NCBI GenBank assembly: GCA_018697195.1
Contig: CM031879.1
Span: 34,548,228 to 34,612,227, forward strand
Origin: Certhia americana
Taxonomy: Eukaryota; Chordata; Aves; Passeriformes; Certhiidae
Length of the DNA: 64,000 nucleotides
Reading direction: 5' to 3'
A program made the translations under genes and the position numbers. Under the pieces are notes generated by a model that ran no database searches, was not told the origin of the DNA, and saw nothing but the letters and a program-made list of their open reading frames with translations. This document shows positions 1-13,800 of the stretch, piece after piece. The number at the start of each line of letters is the position of its first letter. The stretch's first letter is position 1.

Positions 1-3000
1 CCTGAATCAAGAAACTTTAGGTAAGATTCATTGTACATGTCTAAATCTGGGTGCGTCACCTGAACTCCCTTCATAATCAATGAAGAGACATAAGCACTTG
101 CATGATGTGACTGATTACAGCATGAAGTTGGTGTCTGAAATATGTCAGGTGAATCACTGCTTTTTTATTTTCCCTGATTATAAAAGGAACCTAAGATGAG
201 TCATGTAGATTTAGACATCTGCATTGGAGATTTTTGGTTAGGTGGGTTGAATCCCACTCAGAGCTTCTTCTAAGGCTGTCAGACTAATTTCTGACAAATT
301 TAATACCTGAAGATGAGCAGAATTGCCACCTTTCACGTGTTAGAAGAATAGAGGAACCTACTCCTGGGCACAGTAAATAGACATGGACAGTTATCTTTTG
401 TATTCAGTGAAGAAGATGATTGACAGGTCAAAATAAAACATTTGGAAAGCCTGTTCTCCTAATGTTACTGTAACAGGGACACTACAGTCCCCATCTTAAC
501 TGTAACGAATGACATGTTGACACTCATTCATTGACAGAAATAAGAATCACACAAAAGTGTTTCTGTACAGACAGACAGAAAACCCCTAAATTCCTATGGA
601 AAAAGAATCCTGATTTCCTTGAGATCTAAGAAAAAAAAAAGAAGTTAACTGCAAAATGAAATTAATTAAAATGAAACTCCTAAAAAAAAGTAAAATGTCT
701 TTTACCATAATTTGATACCTATGTAAATTGCACATGTATTCATGACTTGATGCTTCTGTGGGATTTACTAGAATTTTTTGCACCTATCACAGCACTCTGG
801 TTAGTAGAAATGTTTTCCAACATTACAAGCATTTCAAATTGACTTTACTGGCTTACTTCCCTTTTGTTTCCATTCCTGTGTTTTTTCACAAATTTATAGC
901 ATCTCTATGACTGTAGATTTTTCAGCACTGGGTAATATGAGGTTGCTTTTAGCACACCTACTATTTTTCTGCCATCTTCTTAATTTCCTGTATTTTATTT
1001 GACATATTAGATTATTTATGAACTGCTTCTTATTGACATTTACTTTAATATTGTTTATTTCTCTGTTTTATTTTTATTTAGGAAAGAGCTCAGCTGGTCA
1101 GGTCTAAAGGTACCTATGCTAAATGCTTATGAACATACATCAAGGCAGCTTCTTTTCAGCCACTGAGTAATAGATGCAAGTAAATGGATCATAACAAATC
1201 ATCTAGTCAATAAGGTAGATTCTCCTTTCCCTCACATTTATTGAGCAAAATAACATGTCAGAACCATAATATCCTGCAGATTGATGGGTTTGGAACTTTG
1301 AACAGCACTGCTTGACCAATAGTGGCCATGCTAAGCTATTCCTGTTTCTTTACTCAATAAGCAAGCTCAGTTTTCCATAAGCCTGCATTTCCCCTCTTGT
1401 CCCTGGGGTGCAGGGAACAAAGCTCCACTTTAATTTGGACAGATGGCTGCAGCACAGGTTGCTGCAATTCATACCTTTAGCCCCAAACATGTTCATTCAA
1501 TAACTGAGGTGGTGTTTTTATATAAACAGTGTCGCATAGAGGCTTCTAAGTGCAAAGCTGTGGCTTGATTTCAATAATTCCTCAGACATGCTACTCTGAA
1601 AACTGTTTTCCATGCACTTTTCTGGAAATGAAGTGGAGCCTTTGTGAAGAAACAAAGGTGTTTCTTCGTGCAATAAAAAAGTGCAATACAGAAGGAAAAT
1701 AAGTTAATCAATGTCTTGTTTAAGAAAATCATCCCAGACAATTTTTTGCACAATTGGAGTAATTCCAATACAGGCTTTGTTCCACAATGAAAATCCTTTC
1801 TTCATAAAGATCCCAAATATCTCTTTTATATAAAAAAATAAAAGTCCAGATTTCTTAGTAAAGATTAAAATACATTAAAACACATAGCCCTGTTTTCTAT
1901 ATAAATTGAAGGGGCTATACTGAAGGGGGTCTTGGAGCTGCTTTGCAAAGATGTGGTTTTAAATTATAGTCTGGATCACTATGGACTGTGCCTGATTATG
2001 ACAAGGCTGATGTTTTCTGTTAGACTTCCAGCTGGGTAACAAAAAGAAAGAACTACACATGACATGAGAGTTTTGATGTTCCGTGTTTCAATCTTGTGTC
2101 CTGTGGATTGTGCAAAGAAAGGGACTGGCAGTGAGACTTCAAGCAGTTTGGGCTAAGATGGCCGTGGTCACGATGTTTGAAAACAGGGTGCATGGTTGTG
2201 TATTTGTAAAAGGAAGGGAAGGAGATGTGAGATTTACCTAGTTCATTGTGCATCTGATGGAATAAATGTTGTCATTGATGGATTGACAAATGTGTAGGTA
2301 CTACAGTTAAAACCTGTTCAAAGACAGAAGGTTTGAATACACACTACTGGTGTTTCACAGCACAGGTCAAACAAGCTGCATATGTTTCACAGCTTTTAGA
2401 AGCCTGAACTCTGCTGTATTCTGCAATTCTAAATTCATACAAACAAAGCTTTTGCCATTTAATTTCTGTTTGGGTTTTTTTTTTTTTTAATTTACTCTTT
2501 ATTTTCCAGAAAGAAAAGGAAGAAGAATTAATAAAGAGACATTTTTATCCTCATTATTTACTTTCTAAATTCTAGTTTTGATATTTGTTTCAGTGGGAAT
2601 GATGTTATGGCCAAACAAATGGTGATGTCTGCATGGGCATTTTCCTGGTTATATAACCTCATTACCTTTCTGTTCATTACCTCCTCTCCCAACAAGCAGT
2701 GCCTGATGTCCTGCTCTAGCCAGGCATGTGTAGCTCTGTGCCTGCCTGCTCAGGCCTAGTCCTGGCACAGCTCTTTATCTTGATTGTTAATCCCAGATGG
2801 TTAATACCAGCCTTGAAACAATAGTTTGCTGCTTTTCTTGTAACAGATGTTCTTGTCTTCTATCTGGTGTGCCACTGTCTGAAAATACGTACCATTTGCG
2901 CTAATCTACACCAGAAAGGATTTTTGGAGGTAATACCTTTTACAAGATGGAAAGCAGAACTCAGGTAACAGCAAAATTTCAACCCTTACAAAGGCTTTTA

Positions 3001-6000
3001 AAGTACAGATATTGATTTGATCTATACTTTTCATGTTCTCATGCAAAGACTGCAGCATCTATCATGGCAGGATATTTAAACAGGGAGACTTATCTCAGGG
3101 AAACCCTATTTATATGACATCAGAGTTTGAACTGGAAACCTTCCAGGTTCTCTCAATGTCGCCAAAATTTCATGGGAATAAATAAGTATTTTGGAATGGA
3201 TAAAACATTTAAACAAAGCAGATGTGCTAATTTAGCTGTCTTTGCCAAAATTTCAGCTGGCCCATATCCAGCTGACTCACTTCTGTGAGTAAGCATACCC
3301 TACTAATGATTATCTGTTTCAACATTTTAAGGCATCCATTATTGTGGATGTCTGTCTAGGGTAAGGTTAAACTGAGGTTGTTCACAGTTTTATCCACAGC
3401 TACTGAAAATTTAGAGGCATATCACAGGAAATAATGAGTCATTCTGAGCCTGTGCAACCTAAAAGGGAAGATTTTACACTCATGATGAATTCCTCAGTAC
3501 TGAATGGTTTATTATCATTTGAATATGTTCCATGTTTAGGTCCAAAGAGCCCTTTCATGAAATGAGGGCTACAGAAATGCCATCAGTTTTGTGCTTGGAT
3601 TTTAACTGTCATCACTCAATCAGCATAATGCCACATCTGTAATGGAAGCAGAAGCATGGGCTATAGACCTGGAGTAAAATTGACTTATAAAATAATTTAA
3701 TAATAAAAAATTATGGTAAAAATAATTGAATAATATAGATAACTGATGAAGTCTGACTAAATATATCTTATTTAGTTAATTTTGCTGTTCCTATGTCAGT
3801 CTCATTTAGAATATTTGTTGTATTCTATTCTATTATTGTTATTTGCTATCTAATTATGTAGTACTTTATGATCTGCAAGAAACTTCAGCATTGTAAAAAG
3901 CTGTTCACTGAATAATTCACCACTTTAATGAATATCAATTTATTAAAAGAATCATATAATTTCTTATTAAATCACTTAGGTAATGACTTTAATTTCATTT
4001 TTTACTATTTAGCATCACACTACAGAGCCATCTTGATGGATAAAGTAAATTTTTTAAAGAAATGTTCCTAATTGGGTTGTAGAAAAGTAAGATCATGTCA
4101 GTTTTCAGAGAGTAAGTTAACGTAACTGAAACTTGACACAAAGTTCTTAACATCTCTGCTTCATTTTCTACCCTAGCATATATTTTCCATTTCTACTACC
4201 AGAAAAACTCCAAAAATACAGATAAGATATGTACACAAGCCATCCTCACGTTTTTCTAACAGTGGGGAAAGTGAATCCTCCACAGCCTCCAGTATGAATG
4301 AAACCAGGAAGTGAAGGCAAATAGTGCAGCAATTGCACTATGAAATGTTTACTTCTTTGACACCGGAGTAGCTCTGCGGTATTTGCACCTAATTTGGAGA
4401 GTTGAGTGGTACCAAAGAGACTGAAAAGTTTTGGCTATTAGAATTTTTTTTGGCGACAACAATTTCTGTTTCAAGGTTATATAAGTTTCCATTAACATTA
4501 ATGGAAGCAAATGAGTTATGGGAAAGGAGAGGATCAAACTTACATCCCTGCACTAACATCTGTAGTCAGAGCCAAAATTAGAATTAAAGCTTCTTAGAAT
4601 TTTTTTTTTTTATTGTGTGTGTGTCTCTATCTGCACTTTCTAAAGAGTAGAATCTAAATCTTGAGAGAGGCGTACTGAGCAGCACCTTAAACCATCATAT
4701 GCAGAGCCAAGGAGGCCAACCAGCAAGAAATACTGAGCAAAAGCAGAAGGTTGAAGTTGTCCCTGTTTCTTCAGGGAGGAAATGCAATAGATTTTTGATA
4801 CTTGTAGAACTGGTTGCTCCCTGACTGAGAAATCATTCTTGTCTTTTAATCATGGTTGAGAGAAACATTTGAGCAATTGCAGAGCCAGAGCCAGTTTCAG
4901 CTTATAAATAAACCAGTTTGTTTGTTTTTGCATGCCACCAGCAAGTTCCTCAAGCATTAATGTGTGAGGAAGGGATCAGGAATGGTTCAGGTGCATCACT
5001 TCACCTTCCAGTCCAGCTGTTGTGCTGTGGTGCAGAAAAGTGGCCTAGCTGTTTTCAGTTGTTTTATAGCCAGGGAAAGAAAAATATCAAGAGGATGATT
5101 ACTGTGTATCTGTTAGTTAAGGTGTGTTAATGGAAGGTACAGTACTGGGTTTGGGCTCTCCAAGAAGTGTTTTTGCATTTTAGACTGGTTTGTTGTTTAC
5201 ACAGACATTTAGGGTCTGAGTTTTACCTTCAGGATAGGACACATCAGCTAAAGCAGGACAGAGAAGTCAGCTGAGAGCAAAACAAGGGGTTCAGTGATTG
5301 TTTGTCCCCCTTCAATGCAGCATCATGCACTACAGCTTCCTCATCATCTTCTGAAGCATTTCATGAATGGTAAAATGGTTTCAAGGGGACAGGCTTGACA
5401 GTGGGACATTCTCTTCATCATGTGGGATTGGCCCCTAAGCATCACAAGGCATATAAGGCATTTTCTTGTTTGCATCTGACTCTAGCAGCAGTCAGGTGAA
5501 TGTTTTTTGGATCACATCTTTTTCCATTAGCACCTTAATTACCCTCAAAGGACCTCAAGTGTAGAAAAGCTCAGCTTTACCCCAACTCTAGGCCTGGTTC
5601 TTAAAGGTATACTTGCACCTAAATACTAATAATACCTAAATGCTCCAATTTTTTAAAAACTAAACAGGTTTTGGTTAATAGTTGCTAGCTGGATTTTGAG
5701 AGAGCTTGTGTACAAGCCTAAGTAGAAGACATTTGAATTTAATTGGACTTTCAGTAAAACAATCCACAAAAGCTGAAATATTGTGGTCAAACCCATTCAT
5801 ATAAAATATTTCCTCTGCCAACTTGGTAAATATTCATCCAAGTAAATAGCTTGGAAAAATTAATGTAAAATTTGTAGGCTAGATTCAGAGTTAGAAACTG
5901 TGAAATAGAGAGTTTTATGTTCCCTTTTAAGGGCAAATCTAATGTATTTAGGAGTCAGTGAAGTGCCAGAATAATAAACCAGTTGCCAAAGAAGTGATAT

Positions 6001-8137
6001 TACTTATTTGTATTGGGAAGCTGCAGGTTGTTTATCTTAATCTAAAATTGCTAATAGCACCTGATCATTAATTGAGGACAGGGAATATATGCAACTTAAA
6101 ATTAAATGGAACTGCTATTCATTAAATATTTCCACAAACTTATGCTATTGTCAAAAGTGGAGCTGAGTGAATGATTGGGATTTTGTCAGTGAATGAAAAG
6201 AATGGAAAAATGAGATCCATTTAGATCAAAAAGATATTGATTCTTGTAATCCCACTGCATTTTTGCTTTACTAGAGAGATTAAAAAGAGAAGCTCAGTCT
6301 CACTTAGTAAAAGCTTTTGGGAGACCTCACTAAAATGAATACACTATTTAAAAGAAATAAGAATAGGATCAGAAGCAGAGGTTATTATAGTTTGAAAATA
6401 ATCCATAGTATGTTGACAGTTACTTTCCAGATCAGGGCTGAATAGCCATTTCAGAAAAAAGAGGGAGCTAGCCACCTATTGTGCCTGTTTTTCATGCTCC
6501 ACTTAAGGGGATATCTACTCACAGTTTTTGACTGGGGAAAAAATTTTTTCATAAAAGAAAAATAAATATAAAAAAAACCTCAGAAACCTATAATGAAAAC
6601 TAAGTTATTAGATATCTCCCAAAGAAAGAAAATCTGACAATATTGGAAAATGAGTCTGGCATGCTCAGGCAACGGCCTTAAAGGGGTGCCAAAGCACATT
6701 GCTGGGTAACTTGATCCGTAGTCCAGAAGTTTGGTCCACAGTTTGGGCAAAACTCTGATTTCCTCCTATTTTATGGGTTGTCAGAACATTGGCAAACATG
6801 ACGGCTAGGAGCCATCCTTGCATTTTTAAAGAAATAAGATGTGACAGTTCCTTTTATCACATTGATTATATTTTTCTCCTTTTCAACAAAAGGAAGTGCT
6901 TTTACTTTCAGTTGGTGGTGTCAAAATAATCTTGGATGTTTTAGTTAATTTTAAGATGAAAAGGTGTAAGGATGAGTGCAAAATATCCCTAGGAAAAGTT
7001 TTTTACGAACTTTGCATATATCCTACATTAAATATTACAGTAAAAACTCTTTTAAACTATAAATTATACAGACTCACAGACTCTCATAATAAATGTTACT
7101 CAGTTAGGTACCTATATCTAATTTTAAGATTATTTGAATCACAGCAAAAATCATTTGCTAACACTCATTTAAGTTTTAATAGGGTTTTTATTAAAATAGA
7201 TCTGCAAATTATGTCATTTTATAAGAAGCTTAAATCAAGGCTAGTGAAGGAGAGGGAAAATATTGTATTGCTCTGGGATATATGCTGCTTTGGGAGATGA
7301 TTTGTTCCCTAGCGATATCTTATTCTTGTCTCACTGCACACAGTCAGCTGCTACACTTCATCCCCTGAGGATGCCAGAGTTACTCACTCACATCCATCCA
7401 ATGTCGTCTGTGATCAGATACTGATCACCAGCAGTAACTAACAGTAGCTGCTTCGCTGAAGCGTACATGTTGCCATAATCAGCCTATCCAAGTTTCATCA
7501 GAAACTTATCTGACCACATCTTCTAGTTAAAAAGGATCTGTAAAATGAAGACTTGTAATTGCTGTTAGCTATAGAAGCTAACTGCCTGACAGATGCTATC
7601 AGATACCAAAATAAGCAGGTCCAAACAGAAATCTCTTGAAATTGACAAAATTTTTCTGGTTTATGCTTTAAATAAGGGAAAAATATTAACCCATCTTAAT
7701 AAGTAATATTTACTCCTTATAAACACCATATTCCTGTATTCACAAAGCAAAAGAAAAAAAAAATGGTCCCATTTCCTGGTACCATTCAGGAAAACACCTA
7801 GCTACTGCTTGAATGTATATTTAAGTAAAACATTTTTCTTTGTGGGGAAATTTAGAAAGCCCTATTCTGCAGGTTATAACAGTTAATATTTGAATTTTTA
7901 TTCTATATCACTTCCACTAGTTGTCCACTCTCTGCTGCTGGTACTCAGAAGGTGTCACAAGATCTAGAGATGCATTTTGACAGGGATGCTTCCAGTGATA
8001 TTAGAAGTACTAATGGATTTCAGTTTATTTATTCCTTTGAAAAAATTACTAATTTCAGCTTTCATTAGTAAATAGATACAAATAAACTCTTTAGAGTCTA
8101 CTGTGGTTTAAATCACTGCTGCCACTGCCCATAAGCA
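1..8137. other. AT-rich non-coding DNA, no gene seen
   Basis: I see no exon-like coding stretch, RNA gene or recognisable transposon here. The sequence is strongly AT-rich, with homopolymer A or T runs (about 630-641, 2475-2488 and 4601-4611), a short TG run at 4614-4624 and a very AT-rich patch around 3675-3770. The open frames present are short, lack recognisable protein motifs, and in several cases begin only at a non-ATG codon. This is what intergenic or intronic vertebrate DNA looks like. Conserved non-coding elements could be present but cannot be recognised without a multi-species alignment. Confidence 0.7.
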
Positions 8138-8456
8138 GTTCATAAATGATGAGAAGTGGCTGAGGGAGCTGGGGCTGTTTTGTCTGCCGAGAAGGAGGCT
8201 CTGGGAGAACTTCTCACCCTTTGCAATGACCTCAAAGGAGGCTGTAGCCAGGTGGGACTTGGGAATGTCTGCTAAATATCAAGAGAAATTGACCTCAATT
8301 TGCACCGTGGGATGTTTAGATTAGATGTTAAGAGAAATTTCTCCACCAAGAGAGTTATCAACCATTGGAACAGGCTGCCCAGGGAAGTGGTTGAGTCACC
8401 ATCCCTGGAGGTGTTTAAAATATCTGTAGATGTGGCCCCTGGGGACATGGTTTATG
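8138..8456 (+). mobile_element. CR1 LINE fragment, 3' part of ORF2
   Basis: This is a 5'-truncated CR1 non-LTR retrotransposon in sense orientation. It opens with the typical gctgagggagctgggg block and reaches aggctgcccagggaagtggt near 8371. The frame from 8300 reads the very C-terminal part of the CR1 ORF2 protein, including the recognisable HWNRLPREVVESPSLEVFK stretch just before the ORF end. It then runs into gggacatggttta, the start of the CR1 3' untranslated tail, and loses similarity. The usual 3' terminal octamer repeat is missing or eroded, so this is an old dead copy. ORF2 normally encodes endonuclease and reverse transcriptase, but neither catalytic region is present here. Confidence 0.93.
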
Positions 8457-10663
8457 AGTGTATTTGGCTCTTAATTACTATACTAAATGTGACCTGAAGG
8501 TTATTTTATTTCTCTGAAAAGGACTCTTAAAGGAATTTTTACAAAAACATTTTAAAAAAAACTGGAAAAAATACTCCCCACCTTGTCTATTTATAGCATT
8601 TTATTTACAGTTTTAAACATAGTTTAATAGGCAAGATGCAATTTGTTGCTAAAATATACACTAATTTTTTGCTATTAAAGGAAAGAGCACTTGAGCCCTT
8701 GCTTTCCACCTTGCTTTTGGCCAGATAGAACCTCTACCCTTTTCCTACATCTTCTTTGTTTTCTCTTTTCTGGCTCCTCAGAGCACAAAATAGTTCACTA
8801 TGTGAATGTTTGCCCAGGTAGAACTGCTTACTGCAATGATTTGGGAAAAGCCAGAAAGAGCAAGGGGAGAAAATGTTATGCAGCTTGCTGAACCAAATAG
8901 TTGGTGAACTAATGGGACAAGAAACAGCCAAGGTAAGAAGAAGGGTCTGGTGTCAGAGAATGTTATAATGGTTCCAGCACCAGACCCTAACAGTCCTGTT
9001 TTGACTAATTTCTGATTTTTGGTTTTATCTCTAAAGTTTTTTTTTCCCCCAACTATTTTTTTTGTAAAATTTAGAACAGCAGTTCTTCGGGTGATTATCT
9101 GCCTTTTATTTTCAAACTCTTGTAAAAAATTTAATGCAAAATCATTTCAACCAATGCACTAAATTACCTCTATGGCCAATAGTAAATTACCCTAAACAAA
9201 CTATAGAATATTTTCTTCATTAGGTGTGATTGTGGAAGTTGTTTCTGTGCTAGAATATAGTTCTTATATAATCTGACCTCTGCATTTAAGAAGTTCAGTT
9301 GTCATTTCAAACTGCAGTGGATTATATATAGTGAATTGGAATCAATAAAACCTAAGTCCTTTGATATGTTCTATCCTTTCAATGATTTCCCTCAAGTAAG
9401 TCAACTTTGTATAAAAGAAGTAGAATATCTGAACTACTTACGTCTCTAGGTTTTTGTTGCTTAGATTACAAACGTTTCAATAGGTAGAAGAGTAATTTTT
9501 CATTTTGTACTACTCTTTCTTCTTCACTCACTTTGTCTAAGATATATGGACATTTTATTCAGACAATATCACTCCTGCTACTCACTTTCAAGGATAAAAT
9601 TATTTCAGCTTGAACTTTATGCAAACTGAGATGCACGAACCAGGAGATTACAGTCAAGGTTAAAAATGTAAGTATGGAATTCATAATTATCTCCAGAGAT
9701 ATAATTACATAATGAGGAGAGGTATTTTAATTGCCATCCTAGACAAGGATTGCATATAACTACTGTGTTCAAAGCTGCAGGTAGAACAATGAAATTGTAT
9801 AAACTAAAGAAAAGGAACTACCTAGTCCCCTGAACATTTCAGAAGTTCTTTTTTATATACATTGCACATGATTCTCTTTCACTTCCTTTGGCTTAAAAAT
9901 AATTCCTAGGAGACACCCTGTGCCACCCAACATTTAATTTTGTTTTTTATGTTTCCAAACTAAACAACTCTCTCATGTTAACACATGGTTATGAGTCCTC
10001 ACACAACTAGAATTCAATATAGGAAATTTGGTTAAATGAAAAACATAGTTTGCTTTAATGTTTTTCCTATTTTAAACCTTGCCTGTATCCACATATTTCT
10101 CCTCTCTCAATATATTCTGTTTCAGGGGCGTGTCCAGCCAGGGAAACTCTCCTCTAGAATGGAAGGGAGAATTCAGGGTTCTTTTGTTTCTCTTTCTGTT
10201 CTCGTTTGTTTGCTTGTTTGTTTGTTTTAAAATTAAATTTTCTAACCTTAAACTATGAAAACTATACTTTTGAAAGGCCCATGCATTCTGAAAACAATAA
10301 ATGTGCTCTTGTGTTTGCAAAGAGTGTTAAAAGCAAAAAATAGTCTTGTGAAAATTTTCCTCTCTCTGTTTCACCAGTCACCACAAAACATTATTGTCAA
10401 ATAATAATTTGATACCAATATTTTCAATTTTTTAAATCTTTTTTTGTAGAATACTAGTGAAATGTCCAACCAAATAAAATGGGCAACTAAAGGAAAGACT
10501 GCAGAAAATGTGCAGAAAAATCAATGACCGGTCTAACTTAATTTTTCTCTGTCTTGGTTTTATCTGTCTCTTTTCTAGATTCAAAGTGCATTGATTATAA
10601 ATAAACCATTTCATTAGTCAGCATAGCCAATTATGTCTGTTAGCTTCAGTGAATGATGAATGG
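8457..10663. other. AT-rich non-coding DNA
   Basis: I see no gene here. The stretch holds T-rich runs around 9039-9062, a short TTTG microsatellite at 10204-10228 and otherwise AT-rich unique-looking sequence. The small open frames near 8691-8931 overlap on opposite strands and show no recognisable motif. Confidence 0.65.
10204..10228. repeat. (TTTG)n short microsatellite
   Basis: About six imperfect TTTG units, with one TTGC interruption, are visible in the sequence. It is a short simple repeat with no sign of function. Confidence 0.85.
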
Positions 10664-10888
10664 GTGGTGCCAGTAGGACAAGAGGCAAACGGCAGAACAT
10701 GATGCACAGGAAGTTCCACCTGAGCTGGAACAGATTGCCCAGGGAGGTTGTGGACTCTCTCTCACATTCAAGAGCCATCTGGACACAATCCTGTCACATG
10801 CACTCTAGGATGACCCTGCGTAAGCTGGGAGCTTGAACCAGCTGACCCACTGTGGTTCCTCCCAACCTGACATCCAAAATTTTCATGA
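10664..10888 (+). mobile_element. CR1 LINE 3' fragment, internally deleted
   Basis: This is the sense-strand 3' end of a CR1 element of a different subfamily from the copy at 8138. The line caggaagttccacctga near 10707 is followed almost at once by gctggaacagattgcccagg. In the CR1 pattern I remember, some 50-60 bases encoding the 'fFT..V..HWN' region lie between these blocks, so a deletion is inferred. Downstream blocks (a ctggacacaatcctgt-like line and gacccactgtggttcctcccaacc) match the end of ORF2 and the short 3' UTR. The terminal repeat is degraded. It is a dead copy with no intact reading frame. Confidence 0.85.
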
Positions 10889-13800
10889 ATTAATGAATGC
10901 ACAATTAAAAATAAAGGATTTTTTCTCCTACACATCATTACCTGTTTTTCTACCACAAATAAAAATACAATATAAAAATAGTCATCAGTGTGCCAGGGTG
11001 TACCAATCAATTTCACTATTTAACTGTATATTTTTTAGTTTTACATTTTTCTCTTCAAATTAGTTTCTCTTTATTCTTTTCATTTGGAAAAGAGAGAATA
11101 GAAAATTTTTGTTCTGTTTTCCTGAAACAATATTTAGTAGCTTATTACAGTTCTTACAGTCTCAGTCTTTCAAAACCTCTTAACATTTTATGCAACAATA
11201 AAGAATCTGTAGCTTCAGTATCAACTGAAAAATTGCAGTGAAAAACTATCTTCTCTAACTTTGTTTTACTGTGTTGCCTTTTAACACTATTTCTTGGTTT
11301 GTTACTCTTTTAGAATCCTTGAAAATATTAATGAGTGCATCTATGGCCACCCATGCTTTGTCTATAATGCTGTAGGGGTTCAGGTGTTGATGTCTGCCCT
11401 CAACACCAAGTGGAATGTGTGAGCTGGTACCCAAGAGCCTTGCAGACTTGTTCACATCCATTGTATATTCACCATGTAGTGAAATAGGGAGAGGGGTCCA
11501 AAACATAATGAAAGAGGGAGCTAAGAATTAAACAGTGCATATAATTATTGGTTCCATAGGCACGCTCCATTCCAGGACCTGTTATTCATCTTTACAGTCA
11601 TTGTCACATATTATGTAATGGAAAGTTTGCAGTGTACATCTGAGAGCCTACATGCTGAAAAGGGAATGCTGAATGTCAATCTGAGGTGGAAAGCACTTGA
11701 AAAAGAGATGGGAAGTTAATGAAGATTTCTTTTTATAAAGTGATTTCCAGCAGAGATCTTTATTAGTAATCCACTACTGCCCACAATAAATACCTACACC
11801 AAGAAGATAACTGGGAACTTAGAAGGCTACTACTATACCACAAGATGGATAATAATTATATTATTCAATAAATTATTGATAACAATTGCATAATTAAATC
11901 AAACCAACAATTTATATGACTGAAAATGTAGGTTGGCTCAAGGGAATGGATGAAACCCTCCTATTTTAAGGAATTTTGCACAGTAGTTAAATCATTACAT
12001 ACTTGGAAACAGTGATCTGAATACCAGAGTAATATTCTATGCATATTGTGTGTTAATGTGTATGTGATTGGAATATGGGAAGAGTGTGAAAGATTTTTTT
12101 TCACTGTGCAAGGTTTTAAATAGCTTCTTTGTAAAACCTGCAAAGCTCAAGATAGAAAGACAAATAACATGTAAAAGTAACCCTTAGGAAATTATTCATT
12201 AAAGGGCTTCTCTGTCCTGGGTGTTTATGGTAATGAAAACACAACAGTGACAATTAATCGTGAAAGCTACAACTGAGATGTCACCACTGGATATAGAAAC
12301 AAACAAAGAAAAGAAAAGCAAGCTTGAAGTTAATCAAGAGAGGACAGAAAAATAAATGAAGGGTGAGACATATTTAAGTATCAGAAACATTTTCCATAGT
12401 GTTGATTTGCTAGGAAAACTTAATCATTACTGAGGCTACACCCCAGGCATACACTTGAGACTAAATAATGAGCACATTTAGTCAATGAAACAAGTGAAAA
12501 TAAGGTTTCCCCAAGGGAAGAGACAGGAAATCTATTCCTTCCCAGCAAAATGATAAATAACCTACCATTAATGTCCCAATGGAAAATGCTACACAAAGGT
12601 CATAATGTAATAGCTTATTCCTGGCTTTCCAATGAATGGCAAAAGAAAAATTATAAATATATATAGATCTAGATAGATACAATATAGATAAATATAGATA
12701 TATAAAGAACTTGGAACAAAACAAGCTAAAAAAGTAGAAAACCAGAAAGTAAAAAGAAAAGCTGTGTATACAAGATTTATAATAATCTCTTGCCATAAAA
12801 GCATAACATTATAGTGAAATTGTTGGCACTGCCACTCTGCCCTCTGTGAAAGTACAATTGCTTCTTATTTCAAGAAGAAATGGTTATTACTTCAATAAAA
12901 CTAGGCTGAAAATTAAAAGTCCTTCCTGCATCTTAAAAAAAGTTTGATTACAGAATAGCCTTCCTGAAGAAGAAATGAGTAGAGCCAGCTTTGTTGGTTT
13001 CCAGAGGCATGCAATCATTTTTCTGAACAGAACTGGTTCCAGGGTTCCTCAACCCAGGGGATTCTTCCCTCTCTTTTGAAGAAGTTTTTGCACTAATGGT
13101 GGGGCCCTCTGTCACATTGTCTGTAGCCATTGTTCCTACAAGCTAAAACACCCTGACAGCATTGTACAGTCCCCTGTACAAAGAGGGAAAATGGAGAAGG
13201 CAGAAGGTCTTGAGCTTAGCTCTACAAAAATGCAGGTGGATGGAGCACATAGTAACTAGAGAACTCACATTTTCAGATTTGAAAAGGATAAGGAAGGCAT
13301 CATTATTAGGGGGGCAGATGACAGTACAAGGAGTTCAATTTTTGGAGAAGTGTGGTGGTAATTATAGCGGCCAGAATACGGTGAAGCTGACCTCATAGAC
13401 AATGCCCTTGCTGGCACTGCTAATTATATCACTGCAACAGTGTTACAAGAATGATGATAATTCACTCAGCATGATGCATTCAAGAGGATTTTTTCTAACT
13501 TTACATTGTACCAGCTTTAACCTGAAGAAAAGGGAAATTGTGCAATTTAAGTGAACTGCCCACTGAAATAGGAATGTCTAATTTCTCTATAATTACCAAC
13601 AAAAGTCTCTGCTAATAGATTTTGTTATTTAATTTTGGCAGACATAGGTCTAGATGTGTGGCTTCTGTATAAAGTGAATTTTCCTTCCCAGTATCCAATA
13701 ATTTTAGGCATTTAGCAGCATACCTTCACAAGAGGTGTCAGTGATTGCTTTGATGCATAAAGGAAATTAGACATTTAACTAGGAACAAGCAAGCAAAAAG

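Noticed and set aside
6896..7300. 134-codon plus-strand frame
   Set aside because: It begins at GTG, not ATG, its first ATG is at 6956, it is lysine- and leucine-rich as expected of AT-rich random DNA, and it shows no motif.
8300..8497. 65-codon frame that looks like a small gene
   Set aside because: It is the C-terminal remnant of CR1 ORF2 and is annotated as part of that element.
12948..13130. Minus-strand 60-codon ATG frame with polar composition
   Set aside because: No recognisable domain, no supporting exon signals, and its length is ordinary for chance.
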